From Spirochaetales bacterium (lineage in GTDB: Bacteria > Spirochaetota > Spirochaetia > DTKZ01), in assembly GCA_031266855.1 (NCBI GenBank), contig JAISAF010000140.1:1-9939 (forward strand): a stretch of 9,939 nucleotides of DNA, in the 5' to 3' direction. Below are positions 1 to 6,767 of this stretch, piece after piece. Each line of letters starts with the position of its first letter. Positions within the stretch are counted from its first letter, which is position 1. The translations under genes and the position numbers were made by a program. Below the pieces are notes generated by a model that saw only the letters and a program-made list of their open reading frames with translations, had not been told where the DNA came from and did not search any database.

Positions 1-508
1 GCAGCTTACCCTCTTCATCAGCCGGAAGCCGTTCCAGATTCAGTACGTTTATTTCCATGAGGCCGTTAAACGGAAAATATTCATCCTTTTCAAGCATCCT
101 GAACACCGTATGGCAGCGCTGGGTTTCAGGAATAAAATCGTAATCCGTAATGACAATGCAAATGACCTGTTTGAGTTCGCTGTAATGCCCGCCTTTGCCT
201 ATCTGTTCGGTTATCATGTTTGACAGATAGTAGCTTATCCGGGACCGCATCTCCGGCAGATCGGAAATCTGTATCTCGATATCGATGATTTTCCCGCTGG
301 CGGTACGAATCTTTATATCCAGGATTTCCAGTTTATCGCCGCTGAATTCCCGCCGCAGATGCGGGTCGGCAATGGTAATAACCTCGAATTCCTCATCAGC
401 CAGCTCGGGCAGGACGGCTTTGAGAAAATCCACAAGGATATTTTTGCTGCGCAGATCGCCGAACAGGAGCTTAAAGGCAAAATCTATTTTGGGAAGCATG
501 ATAGTCAT
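1..508 (-). CDS. Rpn-family PD-(D/E)XK nuclease / putative transposase, C-terminus cut by window edge
   Basis: The minus frame is open from ATG at 508 to the window edge (169 codons, no stop). The protein begins MTIMLPKIDFAFKLLFGD, which is the usual opening of the Rpn/PDDEXK_2 family. The nuclease signature follows: LDIK (Asp64, Lys66), then a Gly-containing turn and IDIEIQ (Glu78, Gln80). These match the D...E-x-Q metal-binding core of the PD-(D/E)XK fold. The family is described as recombination-promoting DNA endonucleases and is often multicopy and mobile. A second ATG four codons downstream (499) is an alternative start; neither has a clear Shine-Dalgarno. It lies about 300 bp beyond the kinase gene across a repeat-filled gap, so it is probably its own unit. 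Family is confident; real mobility or activity is unknown, and the missing C-terminus prevents a completeness check. Confidence 0.85.
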   Translation of the reverse strand, partial: MTIMLPKIDFAFKLLFGDLRSKNILVDFLKAVLPELADEEFEVITIADPHLRREFSGDKLEILDIKIRTASGKIIDIEIQISDLPEMRSRISYYLSNMITEQIGKGGHYSELKQVICIVITDYDFIPETQRCHTVFRMLEKDEYFPFNGLMEINVLNLERLPADEEGKL

Positions 509-581
509 GGTGTTCAGTATACACAAAAGTTTCAGGAAAGGCAAACCCCCAGCGGTTCCTCATAAAAAACAAAGAATTTTT

Positions 582-661
582 ACCGCGAAGTCAAAGAAGG
601 CGAAGAAGGAGGGCAAAGCCTCGTTTCTCTTCCTTAATTCTGACTTCTTCGACTTCGTGGT
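582..661. repeat. Imperfect inverted repeat, GAAG-rich arms
   Basis: ACCGCGAAGTCAAAGAAG (582-599) is the near reverse complement of 644-661, with 16 of 18 positions matching. The arms enclose about 44 bp. It sits in the 303-bp gap between the Rpn gene start and the kinase stop. I see no coding sequence in this gap; short frames through it are by-products of the repeats. Confidence 0.6.
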
Positions 662-688
662 GATTTCTCTCTTCAAAGCATGCCGCTT
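642..688. repeat. Interspersed mosaic unit, copy 1 (ends CATGCCGCTT)
   Basis: This 47-bp stretch is matched by 6999-7044 in the same orientation with one gap. Shared blocks are GACTTCT, GGTGATTT and TTCAAAGCATGCCGCTT. Here it runs directly into repeat R1. At the other site it lies just downstream of the PC4-like gene. Two copies beside unrelated genes show that it is a dispersed repeat unit. Confidence 0.6.
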
Positions 689-797
689 GCGCGAGGGATT
701 GGAGCGGAAAGCCCACAGGAATTGCATGGGCAATTCCGAGGACTTGCAGCGGAAAGCCCGGTTTTTTTGTTTCGCGTGCGAAACAAAAAAACGCGCC
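689..797 (+). repeat. Modular hairpin repeat R1
   Basis: This is the fullest form of the repeat family in the window. It begins with a GCGCgAGGGATTGgAGCGGAAAGCCC-type half, followed by a hairpin at 718-737 (arms GGAATTGC and GCAATTCC, loop ATGG). A second half, GGACTTGCAGCGGAAAGCCC, follows. It ends in a hairpin with 14-bp arms at 761-774 and 779-792 and then GCGCC. The same frame recurs at 3327-3463 (reverse), 3761-3870, 6498-6634 (reverse), 7516-7611 and 9292-9354 (reverse, partial). R1 starts 15 bp past the kinase stop. The terminal hairpin has T-runs on its 5' side and A-runs on its 3' side, so it is not a standard intrinsic terminator. Confidence 0.85.
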
Positions 798-811
798 ATA
801 ACCCACTCTGG

Positions 812-3268
812 TCAGGTTTTTATGGATAAATATTCCCGCGCGTTTATCGCGGACATATACGGGGCAAACTCCGGTATCGTTTCGAGATACGCGGAAAGGC
901 GTTTATATTCGCCAAGGACTCCGGCGAAGGCGGCTTCGGCGGCCAGCGCGTCCCTGTTCCTCGCGGCGTTTTCCAGACGGGCGGCGGCATCCCCCAGCGC
1001 TTTTGTCCGCAGATTCCACCCGCCGCCTTTGATCGCGTGGGATTCGGCGCGAAGGGAATCCCACTGCCCTTCATCAAGGGCTTTTTTTATTGCGGCAAAC
1101 CTGCTCCCGGTTTTTTCCAGGTACTGGCGCATAACATTCACGACAATGTCCTTTTTATTCATAAAAGTCTCCACCGCTGCGGGAAAATCAAACACCTCAT
1201 CCTCCTGCCGGGCAGCCGGCGCTTCCCCGCTTTTTACCGCTTCGGCTCCTTCCGCGGACGGGCCGCGATCTTCCTGACTGCCAGCCGCCCCGTCCCGGCG
1301 GGTAACGGGTTTTCCCCCGGCGGCTCCTGCGGGAAGCCATTTTTCCAGAACCGGAATAAGGTCCTTCGCGCGGAAAGGTTTTGCCAGAAAATCATTCATA
1401 CCGGCGGCAAAACACTGATCGCGCTCCTTCTTCATGACGTTCGCGGTTACGGCGATGATGGGCATCGTGTACCCCATATCGCGCAGGCTCTTCGCCGCCT
1501 CCAGGCCGTTCATCTCCGGCATCTGCATATCCATAAAGACAAGATCAAAGTTTCCGGCGGCGGCCTTTTCCAAAGCCTGTCTGCCATTATCAGCCAGAAC
1601 CGCCGGGTAGCCCAGTTTTTCAAGAATCGTCCTGAAAAGCTGCTGATTAACCGGATGATCCTCGGCGACAAGAATCTTCCAGCCAGGGCGGCTGGCAGGC
1701 GGGCGCGGCTTCGCGTCCTGTTCCGCTGTTTGCTCTTCCTCAGGAGCTTCCCCCGACAGGGCGCCCGCCACGCAGTCCAGAAGTTCCGCGGCCTTAACAG
1801 GTTTATTCAGGTAGTGGGCAAACCAGCCAAGCTGTTTCATCTTTGCTTCCGTACTGCTTCCCAGAGGCGTCATTAAAATAAGAGGCATATATTTTATGGG
1901 TGGATTATTCTTTATCTCGCTGGCAAGCTGCCAGCCGTCCATATCCGGCAGGTGAAGATCGACAAGGGCAAGGGAAAAAGGATCGGGGGCGAAAGAAGCC
2001 TGCCCCAGCATTTCAAGAGCCTGGGTACCGGAAGAGGCTTCCTCTACCATTGAAAAATAATTCGTAAGCAGGCCGCAGATAACCTTCCGCGCCGACTCAT
2101 TATCGTCCACAACCAGGATTCTTTTGGAAACAAGCGAATCATCAACAACCGCCTCCACATCCACGGGGCTGTCATTTACCAGTTCCAGGGGAATAACAAA
2201 CCAGAAGGTAGAACCCTTCCCCGGAACGCTTTTCACATCGATAATTCCATTCATCATCTGGATAATACTTTTGGAAATGGAAAGCCCCAGACCCGTGCCC
2301 CCGTACTTGCGGGATGTGGAAGACTCCACCTGGGTAAAAGCCTCGAAGAGCTGATCCAGCTTCCCGGCAGGAATGCCGATACCCGAATCAATTATTTCCA
2401 CCTTTACGGAGTGGAGTATCCCGATTTCATACACGGGCGTAACGCGGATAAGAATCTCGCCCTCGGAGGTAAACTTTACCGCGTTATTAAAAAGGTTAAT
2501 AATAACCTGGCGTATGCGCGTGGGATCCGTACGCACCCAGCGCGGAATCTCCCTCGAAATATCCAGAATGACTTCCAGATTCTTCTTGTGCGCCAGGAGG
2601 CTAATCATATCCACCACATCCGAAATAAGGGAGGTAAAATCGCAGTCAATAATTTCCAGCGACAGCTTCCCGGATTCAATCTTCGAAAAATCGAGGATGT
2701 TGTTAATAAGGCCCAAAAGGACATCCACGGAGTAGCGGATCTGGGTCAAATACTCCTTCTGCTCCAGATCAAGACGCGTATCAAACAAAAGGTCGGTCAT
2801 TCCGATGATAGTATGCATCGGAGTACGAATCTCGTGACTCGCGTTTGCAAGAAAAGCGCTTTTTGCCTGCGCCATCTTTTCCGCCGCCACCTTGGCGCGC
2901 TGGAGCTGCGTCTCCTCATTCTTCCGCCTGGTTATATCTTCCAGAGTACCGAAAATCAGGGCGCCTTCATTCAGGTACGTTATAACAAGAGAAGCAAGCC
3001 CCTCTTTCTGGCTGCGCACGTAGCGGCAGATCATGTCAAAACGGTTGTTTTGCGAGCTGCCGGCTTCCCTGAAACGGGAAACAAAAGCGAACCTGTCGGA
3101 AGGATAAATAAAACTGGAAAAAGGCGCGCCTAGAACCTCCGGGAGCCGCTTTCCCAGCCGTTTACATAAATAGTGATTTGCGAAGGTAACAGCGCCGGAA
3201 GCGTCCAGCACAAATACCCCAATTGGAAAATTTTCAAATACAGACTGAAATCCGGTTCCCTGATCCAT
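812..3268 (-). CDS. Cytoplasmic hybrid histidine kinase: PAS-HisKA-HATPase-REC-REC-HPt
   Basis: The 818-residue protein should autophosphorylate and pass phosphate through its own receivers to its HPt domain, as in BarA/TorS-type phosphorelays. An N-terminal PAS sensor spans about 5-115, followed by a short helical linker. HisKA carries the H-box ANASHEIRTP with His145. The ATPase domain has the N-box (Asn258, Asn262), G1 DSGIGIP (Asp294) and G2 GGTGLGLS (from Gly323). REC1 has Asp388/Asp389, phospho-Asp437, Thr467 and Lys489. REC2 has Glu536/Asp537, Asp580, Thr608 and Lys630, so both receivers look active. HPt has AESHAIKGGG with His744. No membrane segment or signal peptide is present, so sensing is probably intracellular through PAS. 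An Ala/Gly/Glu-rich linker (about 645-690) separates REC2 from HPt. The ATG at 3268 is preceded by AAGGGGAT, a good Shine-Dalgarno. The double-receiver gene upstream is the likely partner, although a repeat block separates them. Confidence 0.95.
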   Translation of the reverse strand: MDQGTGFQSVFENFPIGVFVLDASGAVTFANHYLCKRLGKRLPEVLGAPFSSFIYPSDRFAFVSRFREAGSSQNNRFDMICRYVRSQKEGLASLVITYLNEGALIFGTLEDITRRKNEETQLQRAKVAAEKMAQAKSAFLANASHEIRTPMHTIIGMTDLLFDTRLDLEQKEYLTQIRYSVDVLLGLINNILDFSKIESGKLSLEIIDCDFTSLISDVVDMISLLAHKKNLEVILDISREIPRWVRTDPTRIRQVIINLFNNAVKFTSEGEILIRVTPVYEIGILHSVKVEIIDSGIGIPAGKLDQLFEAFTQVESSTSRKYGGTGLGLSISKSIIQMMNGIIDVKSVPGKGSTFWFVIPLELVNDSPVDVEAVVDDSLVSKRILVVDDNESARKVICGLLTNYFSMVEEASSGTQALEMLGQASFAPDPFSLALVDLHLPDMDGWQLASEIKNNPPIKYMPLILMTPLGSSTEAKMKQLGWFAHYLNKPVKAAELLDCVAGALSGEAPEEEQTAEQDAKPRPPASRPGWKILVAEDHPVNQQLFRTILEKLGYPAVLADNGRQALEKAAAGNFDLVFMDMQMPEMNGLEAAKSLRDMGYTMPIIAVTANVMKKERDQCFAAGMNDFLAKPFRAKDLIPVLEKWLPAGAAGGKPVTRRDGAAGSQEDRGPSAEGAEAVKSGEAPAARQEDEVFDFPAAVETFMNKKDIVVNVMRQYLEKTGSRFAAIKKALDEGQWDSLRAESHAIKGGGWNLRTKALGDAAARLENAARNRDALAAEAAFAGVLGEYKRLSAYLETIPEFAPYMSAINAREYLSIKT

Positions 3269-3277
3269 ACTATCCCC

Positions 3278-3498
3278 TTAGAGACTGTTCAAAATCTTTA
3301 TAATTTCACTTCAATATCAGAATTTGGGCGCATTTTTTGCGGTCAGGGAATTTGCGCCGCAAATTCCCTGACCGCAAAAAACCGGGCTTTCCGGGACTCC
3401 GCTGCCGCTACGGCCCCAGCGCGGAGCGCTGGGGCTGCTTCGCATCCCTCCAATCCCTTGCGCACCCAGGGTTTTTCCAGATATTGAACAGTCTCTTA
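3278..3498. mobile_element. MITE-like non-coding element A with inverted ends and TTA flanks
   Basis: The left end TTAGAGACTGTTCAAAATC is matched in reverse complement by the right end GATATTGAACAGTCTCTTA (17 of 19). If the ends proper are GAGACTGTTCAA (3281-3292) and TTGAACAGTCTC (3484-3495), a direct TTA flanks each side, as a 3-bp target duplication would. Repeat R2 lies inside, and there is no credible ORF. TNA-type 3-bp duplications are known for the IS1031 group of the IS5 family, so that kind of transposase could have moved it; this is inference. The left end abuts the kinase's Shine-Dalgarno. Confidence 0.6.
3327..3463 (-). repeat. Modular hairpin repeat R2 (reverse orientation)
   Basis: Read on the plus strand it opens GGGCGCATTTTTTGC, contains a hairpin with 22-bp perfect arms (3333-3354 and 3360-3381), then ACCGGGCTTTCCGGGACTCC. 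A second hairpin follows (CCCCAGCGC, loop GGA, GCGCTGGGG), and it closes CATCCCTCCAATCCCTTGCGC-like. It is the same frame as R1 on the other strand and closely resembles R4. Where R2 has CAGGG in the first stem R4 has TTTGGG, and the opposite arm changes to match. It forms most of element A. Confidence 0.85.
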
Positions 3499-3544
3499 GA
3501 TCCTGTTCAATATCCAAAAAAAACCCCATGCGGCCTGGCTGGTG

Positions 3545-3742
3545 GCAAAATCGCGGAGCGATTTTGCGCTGCCGCTGCGCGGCCGCGGCAGCCGGGGGTG
3601 ATAAATACGTGCACTCCGCTACGCTACGCGCCTGGTGGCAGATCACGCAATTTTGTCAGAACAAAATTGCGACCGCCTGGTTACGCGCAGCGAATTACCA
3701 AAGGTAATTCGCTGCCCCGGAATTGCCTGTGGCAATTCCGGG
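3545..3742. repeat. Array of five short-loop hairpins inside element B
   Basis: Five palindromes are visible. They are 3545-3567 (GCAAAATCGC, loop GGA), 3568-3592 (GCTGCCGC arms, 9-nt loop), 3646-3671 (CGCAATTTTGT, loop CAGA), 3687-3715 (13-bp arm GCAGCGAATTACC, loop AAA) and 3716-3742 (CCCGGAATTGCC, loop TGT). All stems are perfect. Adjacent hairpins touch or are separated by about 15-55 bp of unpaired sequence. None has the A-before/T-after layout of an intrinsic terminator. Confidence 0.85.
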
Positions 3743-3760
3743 AACTGGTTCTAAGCTGCT

Positions 3761-3870
3761 GCGCAAGGGATTGCAGCGGAAAGCCCACAGGATTTGCATA
3801 AGCAAATCCGAGGACTTGGAGCGGAAAGCCCGGTTTTTTGCCCGTGGATTCCACGGGCAAAAAATGCGCC
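3761..3870 (+). repeat. Modular hairpin repeat R3
   Basis: The frame is the same as in R1: GCGCAAGGGATTGCAGCGG, AAAGCCCACAGG, a hairpin (GGATTTGC-ATAA-GCAAATCC, 3790-3809), GAGGACTTGGAGCGGAAAGC, CCGG, then a terminal hairpin and GCGCC. The terminal hairpin has 14-bp arms (3834-3847 and 3851-3864) with loop ATT. Both hairpins differ in sequence from those of R1 yet pair perfectly. Confidence 0.85.
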
Positions 3871-3906
3871 CCAATTCCGAATTTCAAATTGGTTTTTGAA
3901 CAGGCT

Positions 3907-5166
3907 CTAAAAATTGGCATGAAGGATTTCCGTTGTTTTTTTCCGAATCTCCTCGGGCTTCAGGGGCTTAATCAGATAACTGCGCACGCCGAGCTGCAAA
4001 GCCTTGATAACCGTCTCCTGCTTGGAAAGAGCCGAAAGGACAATTACGGGTTTTTTAATGCCTCGCAGGGCCATTGCCCGCAGGGTTTCAAAACCATCCA
4101 GGACAGGCATCATAAGATCCAGAAAAATCAAATCGTAGTTCCCTTCCTTGCCCGATTTCAGATATTCATCCCCGTTGTTATAGGTATCAACGGTAAAACC
4201 CGTATCGATAAAAGCGGTTTTGATAAATTCCTGAATCACCAGGTCGTCGTCCACAACCGCGATGCACATATTCGCCGCCGCGTCTGCCAGAGTGGAAACA
4301 GCGGGCGTCTCCTGCGCGAAACGCATCTGAATCTCCTCATCGGCTTCCTTGCGGGGAGCCGCGGCGGACAAAAACTCCTCCTGCAAGCCCATATTGTCGC
4401 CCTTAATATAGGACCCGGTCTTACGCCCCAGAAGGCCGTCCATAGCGTGTTCCAGACTGCTGGTAACATCTATTTCCGAGAAATCGCTTCTTCCTTCCAC
4501 ATACTGACGGATGTATTCGCATGTAGTAAGGATTTTGACAAACTTCGGCTTCGCGCGTGAATATTCGACAACAACCGACAGAAAGGAACCAAGTTTCAGC
4601 GAATCGTTTGCCGTAATATCTATGCTGGACATAATGACAAGAACTTTCGGCTCCTTTACTTCGTACAAATCCAAAAGCTCGGTCAGCTTGAAACGCAGGA
4701 GATCGATCTTCTCGGAATTCAGGCCCATAGCGACCTCAATAATAAAAACCTCATCGTTGAAATGCGCCGAAATAATGCAGGGCGCCGAGTCAAGACTTAA
4801 GTTTACCTGGAGAATTTCGGAAACCGTTTTCACGAATGCGTCGATTTTCAAAGGTTTCGTGAAAAACTTCTTAACGCCATATTTGGCGATCTCGATCAGC
4901 CTGTTCCTGTCAATCGGATTTGAAACCATAATGACCGGCGTATTCGCGGTATTGGGATTCGACTTTTTCTCACGCAAAAACTCCATACAGCTCTTCCGGC
5001 TTAAAACGTAGTCGGTAATAATCAAATCAGGCAGAAAACTGCGGAGCTTCAACGAACCTTCCAGTCCGTTCACAGCCAGAGCGACCTCAAACCCAAAAGC
5101 CTCAAATTTTCCCCGCAGAAAATTACGAAAAAGAGGTGATTCATCTATAACAAGAATCTTTTTCAT
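3907..5166 (-). CDS. Double-receiver response regulator: REC, STAS-like middle, REC
   Basis: The 419-residue protein has a receiver at each end and no DNA-binding or enzymatic output domain. REC1 (about 1-120) has Asp8/Glu9, phospho-Asp52, Ser82 and Lys104. REC2 (about 300-419) has Asp306/Asp307, phospho-Asp350 in FLDLMMP, Ser378 and Lys400, so both look phosphorylatable. The middle (about 130-245) reads like a STAS/anti-anti-sigma fold, with a beta-rich start, VLVIMSSIDITANDSLKLGS and then VKILTT; that call is by pattern only. A charged linker (about 250-295) joins it to REC2. Output is probably by protein contact. ATG at 5166 follows a G-rich tract (GGGGGG) with about 10 nt spacing, a rather long gap. 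The TAG stop lies within the inverted end of element B, so the extreme C-terminus (HANF) may have been set by that insertion. The hybrid kinase downstream is the likely phosphodonor. Confidence 0.9.
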   Translation of the reverse strand: MKKILVIDESPLFRNFLRGKFEAFGFEVALAVNGLEGSLKLRSFLPDLIITDYVLSRKSCMEFLREKKSNPNTANTPVIMVSNPIDRNRLIEIAKYGVKKFFTKPLKIDAFVKTVSEILQVNLSLDSAPCIISAHFNDEVFIIEVAMGLNSEKIDLLRFKLTELLDLYEVKEPKVLVIMSSIDITANDSLKLGSFLSVVVEYSRAKPKFVKILTTCEYIRQYVEGRSDFSEIDVTSSLEHAMDGLLGRKTGSYIKGDNMGLQEEFLSAAAPRKEADEEIQMRFAQETPAVSTLADAAANMCIAVVDDDLVIQEFIKTAFIDTGFTVDTYNNGDEYLKSGKEGNYDLIFLDLMMPVLDGFETLRAMALRGIKKPVIVLSALSKQETVIKALQLGVRSYLIKPLKPEEIRKKTTEILHANF

Positions 5167-5190
5167 TGTTTTTTAGCCCCCCGCCTTCGC

Positions 5191-5208
5191 TACAATACCT
5201 CTATTGTA
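5191..5208 (-). promoter_or_regulatory. Perfect 7-bp inverted repeat upstream of the response regulator
   Basis: On the minus strand TACAATA-GAGG-TATTGTA lies about 25 bp before the regulator's ATG. TACAAT within it could serve as a -10 element, but no convincing -35 is seen. It could be an operator or a small leader hairpin; the sequence does not decide. Confidence 0.35.
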
Positions 5209-5274
5209 TTACTTTCGGGAAATACGCCGCTGTCTTTACCTAAATCCGCTCCATAGAAATTTTTAACCACGAAG

Positions 5275-5392
5275 TTTTTTGACCTATCAATCGTCAAAAA
5301 AACAATGGTCGAAAAAGCCGGAGACTTAATCAACCTCAAAGAATTGGGGCCAGGCCCGCGGTCTTTACAGACAAAGCCCGCAAAGACCGCGG
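5275..5392. repeat. Two inverted repeats in the gap between reductase and regulator
   Basis: TTTTTTGAC (5275-5283) pairs with GTCAAAAAA (5293-5301) across a 9-nt loop. CCGCGGTCTTT (5356-5366) pairs with AAAGACCGCGG (5382-5392), and a smaller GTCT/AGAC hairpin lies inside. The second begins about 37 bp past the reductase stop, where a terminator might be expected, but no T-run follows it on the minus strand. I see no gene in this 263-bp gap. Confidence 0.5.
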
Positions 5393-5429
5393 CTATCGTA
5401 CCACGACCGGATTCAAGACCCGGGAAATT

Positions 5430-6419
5430 TTATGTCGAAAGCCCTTTCACATCCGCGCTCATCGAAGCGACATCCGCCGCCTCCAGCGTAACACTGCCGC
5501 CGCCCACGTTCTCCTCCACCTGAGGAATAGTCCGCGCGCCGACAAGTACATGCACATTTTTGCCATTCCCCTGAGCCGCGGTCCAGGCAATAACAAGATG
5601 CGTCATCGTACACTTATACTTCCCGCACAGAGGTTTCCATTTCTCCGTAAGCTCAACGATTTTAGGAAGGTTTTCCTTCTGGAACCATTTAATCCCCTTC
5701 CGGGCCAGCCCCATATTTACCGGAGTATCCAGCGTATACTTACCAGTCAGGATACCCCGCTCCAGCGGAGAGTAGCACTGAAACGTTACGCCGTTTTTAT
5801 CACACAAATCAAAAAAATTCCTTCCCTTAGCCTGATCAAGAATACTGTATTTCTCCTGCATCAAATCGAGATCGCCATATTTTATATACTCCTGAAAATT
5901 TTCCACACTCAGGTTGGAAGCCCCAATAGCGCGGATTTTCCCCTCTTTTTTCAGCTTCATCAAAAAACCCATCGTATCGCTAATCGGAACAGGAAACTCC
6001 GGCAAAGACTGCCAGTGTACGATATAAATATCAATATAATCCGTCTTCAAACGCTTCAGGCTTAACTCGACCTCCTCCGCCAGCCGTTCAGGTTTCGTAT
6101 TACGCAAAAGACGAATCCCGTCCCGCTCCATCTGAAAACCGCCCTCCTTGATATCCCAACGCAAACCGCATTTCGTAGACAAAATATAATCCTTGCGCCT
6201 TCCCTCAAGAGCCTTCCCCACAACCTCCTCGCTATGCCCCAGCCCATAAGCCGGCGCCGTATCCAGAAGAGTAATCCCCAACTCCCGCGCCTTATGAATT
6301 GTCCTAATCGATTCGGCCTCATCGCTCGGCCCCCAGTTGCTGTCCCCCCCAATAGCCCACGCGCCGATACCTACCGCTGAAACCTCAATACCGGATTTTC
6401 CGATCTTCATCTGCTTCAT
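5430..6419 (-). CDS. Aldo/keto reductase, IolS/YhdN-like (AKR11-type)
   Basis: This 329-residue NADPH-dependent oxidoreductase reduces a carbonyl substrate that cannot be named from sequence. The catalytic tetrad is visible: Asp53 and Tyr58 in LLDTAPAYGLGHSE, Lys83 in STKCG, and His135 in DIYIVHW. Further family marks are IRAIGASNLS (about 162-171), YSPLERGILTGKY (216-228) and the cofactor-binding GARTIPQVEEN (294-304). Length is normal for the single-domain TIM barrel. The ATG at 6419 is well supported by TCCTCC on the plus strand (GGAGGA, 8 nt away). No neighbour suggests a pathway: the regulator downstream is 263 bp away, and the upstream gap is about 640 bp of repeats. It therefore looks like a single-gene unit with its own promoter. 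It is complete, with no missing key residue. Confidence 0.93.
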   Translation of the reverse strand: MKQMKIGKSGIEVSAVGIGAWAIGGDSNWGPSDEAESIRTIHKARELGITLLDTAPAYGLGHSEEVVGKALEGRRKDYILSTKCGLRWDIKEGGFQMERDGIRLLRNTKPERLAEEVELSLKRLKTDYIDIYIVHWQSLPEFPVPISDTMGFLMKLKKEGKIRAIGASNLSVENFQEYIKYGDLDLMQEKYSILDQAKGRNFFDLCDKNGVTFQCYSPLERGILTGKYTLDTPVNMGLARKGIKWFQKENLPKIVELTEKWKPLCGKYKCTMTHLVIAWTAAQGNGKNVHVLVGARTIPQVEENVGGGSVTLEAADVASMSADVKGLST

Positions 6420-6427
6420 ATACTAAT

Positions 6428-6433
6428 TCCTCC
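6428..6433 (-). promoter_or_regulatory. Ribosome binding site of the aldo/keto reductase
   Basis: GGAGGA on the minus strand lies 8 nt before ATG 6419, which fixes that start. Confidence 0.8.
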
Positions 6434-6457
6434 ATGCGAAAAAGTAAAACTGCCACT

Positions 6458-6486
6458 ATACTACCAAAAACACACACAAAGCGCAA
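6458..6486 (-). promoter_or_regulatory. Candidate promoter of the aldo/keto reductase
   Basis: On the minus strand TTGCGC (6486-6481) and TAGTAT (6463-6458) are separated by exactly 17 bp. The spacer is T/G-rich. The -35 matches consensus only in TTG. Position is right for a short leader ahead of the GGAGGA site. Confidence 0.4.
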
Positions 6487-6497
6487 TCGGGAGCCAG

Positions 6498-6634
6498 GGC
6501 GCCTTTTTTGCGGTTTGGGAATTTGCGACCCAAATTCCCAAACCGCAAAAAACCGGGCTTTCCGGGACTCCGCTATCGCTGCGGCCCCGGCGCTTTGCGC
6601 CGTGGCTGCTTCGCATCCCTCCAATCCCTTGCGC
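6498..6634 (-). repeat. Modular hairpin repeat R4 (reverse orientation)
   Basis: Closest relative of R2. It opens GGCGCCTTTTTTGC and carries a hairpin with 22-bp perfect arms at 6504-6525 and 6531-6552. It continues ACCGGGCTTTCCGGGACTCC, has a CGGCGC-TTT-GCGCCG hairpin and ends CTCCAATCCCTTGCGC. Differences from R2 in the first stem occur in pairs that keep the stem perfect. It starts 12 bp upstream of the reductase's candidate promoter. Confidence 0.85.
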
Positions 6635-6666
6635 GCGCACCAGCGAGCGGCAGATCAGGATCAAGT

Positions 6667-6762
6667 CACGGAATTGCCCTTGGCAATTCCGTGGGTGCAT
6701 AATTGCCAAAGGCAATTATGCGCGTGGAACCAGGCGGAGGCAATTTGCGCAAGCAAATTGCC
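6667..6762. repeat. Array of three AATTGC-type hairpins
   Basis: The palindromes are 6667-6693 (CACGGAATTGCC, loop CTT), 6697-6721 (GCATAATTGCC, loop AAA) and 6739-6762 (GGCAATTTGC, loop GCAA). All stems are perfect. The first two are only 3 bp apart. The GGAATTGCC arm recurs in the hairpin at 3716-3742, so this is a family and not chance. Confidence 0.85.
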
Positions 6763-6767
6763 CATAA

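Larger units (their letters stand above)
3496..3910. mobile_element. MITE-like non-coding element B, abutting element A
   Basis: The left end TTAGATCCTGTTCAATATCC and the right end TTTTTGAACAGGCTCTAA form related inverted termini with the CTGTTCAA core. It shares the TTA at 3496-3498 with element A, so the two sit back to back. It contains a hairpin array (3545-3742) and repeat R3 (3761-3870), with no credible ORF. The flanks are TTA on the left and TAA on the right, so a target duplication is less clear than for element A. The right end runs through the stop codon of the response regulator gene. Confidence 0.5.

Noticed and set aside
560..806. Two minus-strand small frames containing FRCKSSELP or FPLQVLG-like peptides
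   Set aside because: They are translations of repeat R1 in two frames. The same peptides reappear at R3 and R5 because the DNA repeat recurs, so they are not genes.
285..1277. 330-codon plus-strand frame
   Set aside because: It runs antisense to the Rpn gene, across repeats and into the kinase gene, with no domain pattern, while the minus frames have clear family motifs.
1037..1876. 279-codon plus-strand frame
   Set aside because: It is wholly antisense to the REC and HPt part of the kinase, an effect of codon bias.
3317..3920. Several small frames on both strands between kinase and regulator
   Set aside because: They run through elements A and B and hairpin arms and have no ribosome binding site or family match.
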